DNA from: an uncultured Eubacteriales bacterium
Lineage (GTDB): Bacteria; Bacillota; Clostridia; Lachnospirales; CAG-274
Direction of reading: 5' to 3'
Length of the DNA stretch: 5,611 nt
Assembly: GCA_902497185.1 (NCBI GenBank)
Contig: CABVEG010000130.1
Span: forward strand, 1 to 5,611
The translations under genes and the position numbers were made by a program. The notes beneath the pieces are model-generated. The model was not told the DNA's origin. It saw only the letters and a list, made by a program, of their open reading frames with translations, and did no database searches. This document shows positions 1 through 5,051 of the stretch, in pieces (the first letter of the stretch is position 1; each line of letters opens with the position of its first letter).

Positions 1-366
1 ATAATGATAATTGGTATTAAACCATTTTTTCATTGCCAATGCCTTTACATCGCCCTTATCCTGCTGGTATCCACGAGCCATGGCAAAATATGTATCAATA
101 TCCGAAAGCCCTAAAGCCTTATAGCGTTTTGGCACAATATTAAATAAAACAGCTGCGTCAAGCATATTGTCATAAAATGAAAAATCATTTGAGGGTACAA
201 AATCAATTTCATTTTCTTTTTGAATAAGCCAATGCTTTTTGCGAAGTTCCGCTGCCCTATTTTTAAGCTCTTTGTCTGTAATCTCATTTCTAAAATATTT
301 TTCACAAGCAAATTTAAGTTCTCTAAGCTGTCCTATTCTTGGATAACCGATAACAGAAGTTTTCAT
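1..366 (-). CDS. metE: Cobalamin-independent methionine synthase MetE, N-terminal part (runs off left edge)
   Basis: MetE transfers a methyl group from 5-methyltetrahydropteroyl-triglutamate to homocysteine in the cytoplasm, the last step of methionine synthesis, without vitamin B12. Only the first 122 codons are present; the family is usually about 750 residues. The visible protein starts MKTSVIGYPRIG, has RELK at 15-18 and KKHW near 43-46, and ends in WFNTNYHY (115-122). These match the conserved folate-side N-terminal domain (Meth_synt_1) of MetE. The zinc-binding and catalytic residues lie in the C-terminal half outside the window. The ATG at 366-364 is preceded by AAGAGGA (376-382) at suitable spacing, and the protein aligns with MetE from its first residues. 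The gene follows a LysR-type regulator on the same strand and has its own promoter. Family assignment is from recognition of conserved blocks, not a search. Confidence 0.95.
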   Translation of the reverse strand, partial: MKTSVIGYPRIGQLRELKFACEKYFRNEITDKELKNRAAELRKKHWLIQKENEIDFVPSNDFSFYDNMLDAAVLFNIVPKRYKALGLSDIDTYFAMARGYQQDKGDVKALAMKKWFNTNYHY

Positions 367-399
367 AATTACACATCCTCTTAAAATTTATTTAAAATA

Positions 400-428
400 A
401 GTATATCAATGAATTTTAAATGTGTAAA
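400..428 (-). promoter_or_regulatory. metE promoter (sigma-A type)
   Basis: On the minus strand, TTTACA (428-423) is followed after exactly 17 bases by TATACT (405-400). Each hexamer matches the vegetative consensus at 5 of 6 positions. Transcription should start near 393, leaving a leader of about 27 bases that carries the ribosome binding site. It lies just downstream of the lysR terminator, so metE is probably transcribed separately. The leader is too short for a SAM riboswitch or T-box, which many Firmicutes use on methionine genes. Confidence 0.75.
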
Positions 429-430
429 AT
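413..430. promoter_or_regulatory. Inverted repeat overlapping the metE -35 box
   Basis: ATTTTA, six bases, TAAAAT forms a perfect 6+6 dyad covering the -35 hexamer of metE, centred about 28 bases upstream of the inferred start. LysR-type regulators often have a second, weaker activation site in the -40 to -20 zone, so this could be that site. The sequence is very AT-rich and such a repeat can arise by chance, so support is weak. Confidence 0.25.
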
Positions 431-432
431 AC

Positions 433-480
433 AAAAAAACAGGGGTTTGACATAGTTTTAAGCTATATCAAGCCCTTGTT
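433..480 (-). terminator. Rho-independent terminator of the lysR gene
   Basis: Two 18-base arms (480-463 and 455-438 on the minus strand) pair with two mismatches and one G-U pair around a 7-base loop. A run of seven T residues follows (439-433, the first two shared with the stem base). The stem begins at the base directly after the lysR stop codon. The GC-rich block GGG/CCC sits toward the base of the stem. It separates lysR transcription from metE. The inner part of the same dyad resembles a MET-box (452-466). Confidence 0.85.
452..466. promoter_or_regulatory. MET-box-like operator, likely binding site of the LysR-type regulator
   Basis: The plus strand reads ATAGTTTTAAGCTAT. From memory, the MET-box bound by streptococcal MetR/MtaR-type LysR proteins is ATAGTTTSAAACTAT; 13 of 15 positions agree and the ATAG/CTAT ends pair exactly. 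It also satisfies the general LysR pattern T-N11-A (T453, A465). Its centre at 459 is about 66 bases upstream of the inferred metE start, the usual place for a LysR recognition site. The adjacent regulator looks like MtaR/CmbR. The caveat is that it forms the upper stem and loop of the lysR terminator, which could explain the symmetry alone. Confidence 0.55.
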
Positions 481-1386
481 TTAAACATTTGCAGTATATT
501 TTTTTAAAGCATTAATATAAATACTTCCAAGCCTGCTTGGCAATACCTTATTATGAGTAACATAGCCTATATGCATACTTCCCTTTTCATCAAGAGGTAC
601 TGCAACTATATTCATACCATTCAGTTCTTCATCAATAACACCGCTGCATACAGTATATCCGTTAAGACCAATAAGCAGATTAAAAAGCGTTGCCCTATCC
701 CTTACCCTTATATTTTTTCTGCGTATAACCGAACTAAAAATTTCCTCTGAATAATAAAAGGAATTATAATTGCCCTGTTCAAAAGAAAGATAAGGATAAG
801 GCTCCAAATCCTCCATTGATACAAACTCTTTATGTGCCAATGGATTTTTTTTACTGACAAACACATGAGGTCTTGCAACAAAAAGCTCCGTAAAATTTAA
901 ATCCTGTACCTTCATCATTTTTTTCAACACAGTTTCATTAAAATCATTTATATAAAGAATACCTATTTCACTTTTCATATTGGCAACATCCTCAATAATT
1001 TCGTGAGTCTGGGTTTCTCTCAAGCTAAAATCATATTCCTCATTACCACATTGTTTTATTAAATCCACAAAGGCATTTACTGCAAAGGAATAATGCTGTG
1101 TGGATACACAAAACTGCTGCTTTCCTCCCACCTTGCCGGAATACTTTTCCTCCAAAATGCTTGCCTGCTCTAACACCTGTCTTGCGTAGCCTAAAAATAC
1201 CTCCCCTTCCTTTGAAACAACAATACCCTTGTTTGTTCTGTTAAATATTGTAACACTCATTTCCCTTTCCAGCTCTTTTATGGAGTTTGTAAGGCTTGGC
1301 TGTGATATAAACAATGACTTTGCCGCCTCGGTAACAGTACCCTTTTCAGCTACGCATATAACATATTTTAATTGTTGAAGTGTCAT
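481..1386 (-). CDS. LysR-type transcriptional regulator, MtaR/CmbR/MetR-like (sulfur amino acid control)
   Basis: This is a 301-residue DNA-binding regulator of usual LysR length. Residues 1-60 hold the winged helix-turn-helix: LQQLKYVICVAEKGTVTEAA, then FISQPSLTNSIKELE (26-40) as the recognition region. Residues 58-85 are the linker helix, and about 91-295 the periplasmic-binding-protein-like effector domain. The stretches VSTQHYSFAV (94-103), EIGILYINDFN and DRATLFN resemble MtaR and CmbR of streptococci and lactococci, which control methionine and cysteine genes. The ATG is preceded by AGGAGGG (1394-1400) at 7 bases. With metE directly downstream and a MET-box-like site between them, control of metE is the natural inference; the co-effector (homocysteine or O-acetylserine in relatives) cannot be told. 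The family is certain, the sulfur role probable. No symbol is given because MtaR, MetR and CmbR cannot be separated here. Confidence 0.92.
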   Translation of the reverse strand: MTLQQLKYVICVAEKGTVTEAAKSLFISQPSLTNSIKELEREMSVTIFNRTNKGIVVSKEGEVFLGYARQVLEQASILEEKYSGKVGGKQQFCVSTQHYSFAVNAFVDLIKQCGNEEYDFSLRETQTHEIIEDVANMKSEIGILYINDFNETVLKKMMKVQDLNFTELFVARPHVFVSKKNPLAHKEFVSMEDLEPYPYLSFEQGNYNSFYYSEEIFSSVIRRKNIRVRDRATLFNLLIGLNGYTVCSGVIDEELNGMNIVAVPLDEKGSMHIGYVTHNKVLPSRLGSIYINALKKYTANV

Positions 1387-1424
1387 AAAGCAACCCTCCT
1401 GATATATGTTTAAAATTTAATAAA

Positions 1425-1453
1425 ACTATATCACAATCATTGCCTTTTTTCAA
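1425..1453 (-). promoter_or_regulatory. Promoter of the LysR-type regulator gene
   Basis: TTGAAA (1453-1448) is followed after 17 bases by TATAGT (1430-1425), with TGA just before the -10 as an extended -10 element. Transcription would start near 1418, leaving a leader of about 30 bases with the AGGAGGG ribosome binding site. A small dyad, ATATT-TTT-AATAT (1461-1473), lies just upstream of the -35 and could be an autoregulatory site, but it is AT-only and unproven. The 96-base gap to the ABC gene shows no convincing terminator. Confidence 0.75.
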
Positions 1454-1482
1454 CATTGTAATATTTTTAATATCAAACAAAG

Positions 1483-3207
1483 CTAAATTTCCCATTGGCT
1501 GACTTGTTTTTGCTGTAGCAGCATATTATAGAATATGCCCTTACCCTCAATAAGTTTTGCAGGTGTTCCCTGTTCTGCAACAACTCCCTCCTTAAGCACC
1601 ACAATATTGTCAGCATTGGCAACAGTTCTCATTCTGTGAGCAATTACAATCACCGTTTTATCCTTTATTAATTTAGATAATGCAGACTGAATAAGAGTTT
1701 CATTTTCAACATCAAGAGATGCCGTTGCCTCATCAAGAAGAATAATAGGTGCATTTTTAAGAAAGGCTCTTGCTATGGATATTCTCTGTCTTTCACCCCC
1801 TGAAAGCTCACAGCCGTTTTCACCAATCATTGTATTCCAACCATTTTCAAGTTTGTCTATAAATTCATTACAATTAGCCATTCCGGCCGCTTCCATAACC
1901 TCCTTATCTGTGGCATCCTTTCTTCCTATTCTGATATTTTCCATAACAGTGTTGTTAAAAAGTGTTACGTCCTGAAAAACTATTGAATACAATGACAGCA
2001 ATTTTTCAGGCTCAACATTTGATATATCCATACCGCCCAAAGTAATCCTTCCCTTATTAATATCCCAAAAACGGGCAGCAAGCCTTGACACAGTTGTTTT
2101 TCCGCCTCCTGACGGACCAACAAGAGCCGTAACCTTTCCCTGCTTGGCAGTAAATGAAACATCCTTTAAAACAATTTCACCTGTATTATAAGAAAATCCA
2201 ACTCTGTCAAAAACAATATCATATCCCTTATTGTTTAAAATTTCATCACCGCCCTGAACAGGATGATAAAGTATTTCATTCATTCTCTCTACATTTGTAC
2301 GGGTAGCAATAATGGCAGCCAAATTTTGCAGTGATGTCTGTAAAGGGTCATAAAGCCTTGATGCAACCAATAAAAACATAAAAAACGTAAATATATTAAT
2401 ACTGTCCTTAATAAGAAGTACTGAACCTGTTAATGCAACTGTTGCTATACCCAGCTTTAAAATAAGCTGTGCAGATACAACAAATATGGCTGTGCCAAGC
2501 TCAGAAATAATTGCTCTTATTTCTACAGCCTTAATTTTATCATCAAGACCTTTAAGATATTTTTCTTCCCCATTGTTTGACTTAATATCCCTTACAGCCT
2601 CAAGACACTCCTGAATACCATCAGCACAAGCAAGCTTTGCTGCCATTTGCTTTTGATTTAAGCTATCCTGTACCTTAATTGAAAAAAACACAATAGCAAA
2701 GGACACAGGTACAACCCACACGGCAGCCAAAGCCATCCTACAGTCAAAAGCAAATAAGCATACCGAAATAATAACTGTAGATATGACTGAGCCTATAAAC
2801 TCAGGTATATAATGAGAAAAAGAGGTTTCAAGAGTAGTACAATCCGCCATCATAGTGTTGGTCAAATCAGACAAATCCTTTTTGCCAAAAAAGGATAAAG
2901 GAATTTTTCTCAATCTTTCAGCAAGAGAAATACGTCTTACTCCCGTTTCAACATATGTTGCAAGAAAGGTTGCATTATACTGAAATCCATATGTTATAAA
3001 TATAAGTACAATGTAAAAAACTACTCCTGCTACATAAAAAGGTATATTTACATTATTATCTCCCATTAAATCCGTCACAAACTTATACAAAAGCCCTACA
3101 GGCATCATAAGAGCAATATTTGTTATAACACAGGAAATGCATGCCTTAATTAAGTCCTTTGCACCCTGTCTTGACAGAGCAAATTTTCTTTGAATTTTAT
3201 TAAGCAT
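1483..3207 (-). CDS. ABC transporter half-molecule (permease-ATPase fusion), second of pair, YbtQ/IrtB-like
   Basis: This 574-residue protein is a half ABC transporter of type IV fold: an N-terminal six-helix membrane domain (about 1-310) and a C-terminal ATPase domain (about 328-574). Hydrophobic segments lie near 21-45, 57-75, 138-155, 157-177, 238-263 and 270-285. The ATPase looks complete: A-loop Y340, Walker A GPSGGGKTT 364-372, Q-loop Q412, signature LSGGERQRI 468-476, Walker B IILLDEATA 488-496 with catalytic E493, D-loop SLD 497-499, switch H524. The LRKIPLSFFGKKDLSDLTNTMM segment (99-120) resembles YbtQ/IrtB-type siderophore transporters. An in-frame ATG at 3288 would add 27 residues inside the upstream gene, but AAGGAGG (3214-3220) fixes the ATG at 3207. 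It overlaps the upstream ABC gene by 8 bases, so coupled translation and a heterodimer are likely. The substrate and direction of transport are unknown. Confidence 0.93.
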   Translation of the reverse strand: MLNKIQRKFALSRQGAKDLIKACISCVITNIALMMPVGLLYKFVTDLMGDNNVNIPFYVAGVVFYIVLIFITYGFQYNATFLATYVETGVRRISLAERLRKIPLSFFGKKDLSDLTNTMMADCTTLETSFSHYIPEFIGSVISTVIISVCLFAFDCRMALAAVWVVPVSFAIVFFSIKVQDSLNQKQMAAKLACADGIQECLEAVRDIKSNNGEEKYLKGLDDKIKAVEIRAIISELGTAIFVVSAQLILKLGIATVALTGSVLLIKDSINIFTFFMFLLVASRLYDPLQTSLQNLAAIIATRTNVERMNEILYHPVQGGDEILNNKGYDIVFDRVGFSYNTGEIVLKDVSFTAKQGKVTALVGPSGGGKTTVSRLAARFWDINKGRITLGGMDISNVEPEKLLSLYSIVFQDVTLFNNTVMENIRIGRKDATDKEVMEAAGMANCNEFIDKLENGWNTMIGENGCELSGGERQRISIARAFLKNAPIILLDEATASLDVENETLIQSALSKLIKDKTVIVIAHRMRTVANADNIVVLKEGVVAEQGTPAKLIEGKGIFYNMLLQQKQVSQWEI

Positions 3208-4978
3208 AATTTGCCTCCTTTCCAACCTTCCACTGAACAGAGGTCTGATAATTTCTCCACATATTTGAATAAAGGGAATTATTTTCAATCAATTCGGAAT
3301 GAGTTCCCCTTTCTTCAATTCTTCCGTCCTTTATGACAAATATTTCATCAGCACCTACAACAGTAGATAATCTGTGTGCAATCATAATTACTGTTCTGCC
3401 CTTAGCCATATTTGAAAATGCCTGCTGTACCTTATTTTCATTGTCAGGGTCAGCAAAGGCAGTTGCCTCATCTAAAATAACAATAGGTGCGTCTTTTAAC
3501 ATAACCCTTGCAATGGCTAATCTTTGCTGCTCACCGCCTGAAAGAAATACTCCCTTTGTACCAATAACGGTATCAATTCCCTTTGGCAGCTTTTCAATAA
3601 TATCCATACACTGTGCAGATTTTAAAGCCTCCATAACCTGTTCCCTTGTAGCATCAGGTCTTGAAAGTCTTACATTCTCAAAAACAGACATTTTCAACAG
3701 CTTACTGTTTTGAAACACAAAGGCAACATTATCCATAAGCTCCTTTTTAGGAATATCCCTTATATTTACTCCGCCAATAAGAATACTGCCCTTTTTTACA
3801 TCAAAAAATCTGGATATAAGACTTGCAATGGTTGATTTTCCTCCCCCTGACGGTCCGACAAATGCCACGGTTTTTCCTCCGTCAATTTTAAGGGATACAT
3901 TATGTATTACATCAGCCTTACCATCATAGCTAAATGTAACATTTTTCATTTCAACTGAATTATCCTTAATATGAACATTTTTATCTGTTTCAGCCAATGG
4001 CTCTAAATTTAACACACTGTCTATTCTTTCCAAGGCGTCATTTACAATCATTGCATTTTCACTTGAAAACATAATTTTTGTAAGAGTTACTGTAATTATT
4101 GGAGTAATAATAATATAAAATATAATATTAAGTATAAGCTCCCTTGTTACTCCCCCTGATGTAAGGACAATTCCGCCGAATATAAGAAATGCAAAAACTC
4201 CGTTTATTATTGTTGTATAAAACAGCATTGGCACACGCAGTTCCTTTGTATAAGCTATTGCCCACATTGAATAATCATCAATGGCAGCCTTAAATCTTCT
4301 GAATGAAAACACGGATTGACCAAAGGTTTTAACTACGGGAATACCTCTCACATACTCTACAGCCTCATTGGACATTCTTTCAAGAGCATTTTGATATTCT
4401 TTCATTTTCTTCTGCATACTCTTACCTGTCATACACATCATAATTGCAAAAGCCAAAACTATAGGCACAAGACTTAAAAGCCCCAATCTCCAATCAAAGA
4501 ATAAAAGCAAAAATACAAGTCCTATGGGAGTTGCAATAGCACCTGCCCTGTCAGGCAGTTGGTGGGCAAGATAGGTTTCCGTTGCAGCACTTGATTCGTT
4601 GATGATTCTCCTCATCCTTCCACTGCCAAAGCTGTCCATAAATCCCAATGGCAGCTTAAAAATATGGTGCATTGCCTTTATTCGTATATTTGCAGCAATT
4701 CTAAAGGCACTTAAATGAGAACACATTAAAGCGCAAACATATACAATAAGGGATATAAAAGCAAAAACAACAGCCATTATACCATTATGCACCATATACT
4801 GTGCCTTATAAAAATTTGGTGCAATTTCAAGAACCTCACCTATAATTTTCCATACATACATAAAGGGCAGCAAAGCAATTAAGGCACTAATTGCAGAAAG
4901 CAGCCATGATGCGTATGTAATATATTTAAAATTTCCTGCATAGCCCATCAATTTTGACAAATTAGATTGTTTTTTCAA
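3200..4978 (-). CDS. ABC transporter half-molecule (permease-ATPase fusion), first of pair, YbtP/IrtA-like
   Basis: This 592-residue half transporter has a membrane domain (about 1-320; helices near 18-44, 66-88, 145-161, 163-184, 250-273, 280-302) and an ATPase domain (about 340-592). Motifs are intact: A-loop Y351, Walker A GPSGGGKST 375-383, Q-loop Q423, signature LSGGEQQRL 479-487, Walker B IVILDEATA 499-507 with E504, switch H535. The D-loop reads FADPDNE (508-514) instead of the usual SALD, and YVRGIPVVKTFGQ (209-221) is typical of the YbtP/IrtA siderophore-transporter group. The start is TTG (4978-4976), with AAAGGAGGA 7 bases upstream; the next ATG (codon 11) has no ribosome binding site. 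The gene follows tetR by 73 bases and overlaps its partner gene. The last seven codons also encode the partner's ribosome binding site and start. Family is clear, substrate unknown; import is suggested only by resemblance. Confidence 0.93.
   Translation of the reverse strand: MKKQSNLSKLMGYAGNFKYITYASWLLSAISALIALLPFMYVWKIIGEVLEIAPNFYKAQYMVHNGIMAVVFAFISLIVYVCALMCSHLSAFRIAANIRIKAMHHIFKLPLGFMDSFGSGRMRRIINESSAATETYLAHQLPDRAGAIATPIGLVFLLLFFDWRLGLLSLVPIVLAFAIMMCMTGKSMQKKMKEYQNALERMSNEAVEYVRGIPVVKTFGQSVFSFRRFKAAIDDYSMWAIAYTKELRVPMLFYTTIINGVFAFLIFGGIVLTSGGVTRELILNIIFYIIITPIITVTLTKIMFSSENAMIVNDALERIDSVLNLEPLAETDKNVHIKDNSVEMKNVTFSYDGKADVIHNVSLKIDGGKTVAFVGPSGGGKSTIASLISRFFDVKKGSILIGGVNIRDIPKKELMDNVAFVFQNSKLLKMSVFENVRLSRPDATREQVMEALKSAQCMDIIEKLPKGIDTVIGTKGVFLSGGEQQRLAIARVMLKDAPIVILDEATAFADPDNENKVQQAFSNMAKGRTVIMIAHRLSTVVGADEIFVIKDGRIEERGTHSELIENNSLYSNMWRNYQTSVQWKVGKEANYA
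3214..3220 (-). promoter_or_regulatory. Ribosome binding site of the second ABC gene, inside the first
   Basis: AAGGAGG on the minus strand lies 6 bases before the ATG at 3207, within the last codons (Gly-Lys-Glu-Ala-Asn-Tyr-Ala) of the first ABC gene. It decides the start of the second gene against the upstream ATG at 3288 and implies translational coupling: ribosomes stopping at 3200 are already over the new start. Confidence 0.85.
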
Positions 4979-4984
4979 TTCAAA

Positions 4985-4993
4985 TCCTCCTTT
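4985..4993 (-). promoter_or_regulatory. Ribosome binding site fixing the TTG start of the first ABC gene
   Basis: AAAGGAGGA is close to a perfect anti-16S match, with its GGAGG 7 bases before TTG at 4978. It supports TTG over the ATG at 4948. It directly abuts the inverted repeat at 4994-5011, so a protein bound to the DNA or a folded leader RNA there would affect access to this gene. Confidence 0.8.
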
Positions 4994-5011
4994 AGTTAGC
5001 TATGACTAACT
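4994..5011. promoter_or_regulatory. Inverted repeat, candidate TetR-family operator for the ABC operon
   Basis: AGTTAG, six bases, CTAACT is a perfect 6+6 dyad, 18 bases in all, and with one mismatch the flanking TTT/AAA extends it to 25 bases (4991-5015). The size and shape fit TetR-family operators, and a TetR-family gene lies directly upstream. It sits immediately after the candidate -10 box, covering the expected transcription start, where binding would repress. As RNA it could also form a short hairpin next to the ribosome binding site. The sequence alone does not show that this TetR protein binds it. Confidence 0.55.
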
Positions 5012-5014
5012 CAA

Positions 5015-5044
5015 ATTTTAAAAATTAAGGAGCTTTTGCTCCAA
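5015..5044 (-). promoter_or_regulatory. Weak internal promoter candidate for the ABC operon
   Basis: TAAAAT (5020-5015) matches the -10 consensus at 5 of 6 positions. Eighteen bases upstream, TTGGAG (5044-5039) matches the -35 at only 3 of 6. The start would fall near 5008, inside the inverted repeat. It is plausible because of that geometry, but the tract is AT-rich and the -35 overlaps the hairpin at 5029-5042. The ABC genes may instead be transcribed only from a promoter upstream of tetR outside the window. Confidence 0.35.
5029..5042 (-). terminator. Small hairpin after tetR, possible weak terminator or attenuator
   Basis: On the minus strand, GGAGC-AAAA-GCTCC forms a perfect 5-base stem with a 4-base loop 9 bases past the tetR stop codon. 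TTAATTTTT follows, an interrupted T tract. The short stem and the AA interruption suggest partial termination at most, which would lower ABC expression relative to tetR. Flanking AAAAA and TTTTT could extend the pairing across internal loops. Confidence 0.4.
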
Positions 5045-5051
5045 AAATTTT

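Noticed and set aside
111..311. Minus-strand open frame of 66 codons within the left-edge gene
   Set aside because: It overlaps metE in another frame; metE is recognisable by conserved residues, and this frame has no ribosome binding site or recognisable domain.
367..480. SAM riboswitch or T-box leader for metE
   Set aside because: The space between the inferred start and the gene is about 27 bases, and the only hairpin lies upstream of the promoter and belongs to lysR termination.
553..750. Plus-strand short open frame inside the lysR gene
   Set aside because: It is antisense to well-conserved LysR effector-domain sequence, with no ribosome binding site or known motif. The plus-strand frames at 1775-1975 and 5142-5336 were rejected for the same reason.
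1461..1473. ATATT-TTT-AATAT dyad as a firm LysR autoregulatory operator
   Set aside because: It is made only of A and T, does not match the MET-box-like site at 452-466, and could easily occur by chance; it is kept only as a remark under the lysR promoter.
3208..3288. A 27-residue N-terminal extension of the second ABC protein from ATG at 3288
   Set aside because: It would lie wholly inside the first ABC gene, and a strong ribosome binding site at 3214-3220 points to the ATG at 3207, which gives a normal family length.
3333..3713. Plus-strand open frame of 126 codons
   Set aside because: It is antisense to the ATPase domain of the first ABC gene, whose motifs are intact. Open antisense frames are common opposite conserved ATPase domains, and it has no recognisable domain.
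1483..4978. Asymmetric ABC heterodimer with one degenerate ATPase site
   Set aside because: Both proteins keep the Walker B glutamate (E493, E504), the LSGGE signature and the switch histidine, so no site is visibly dead.
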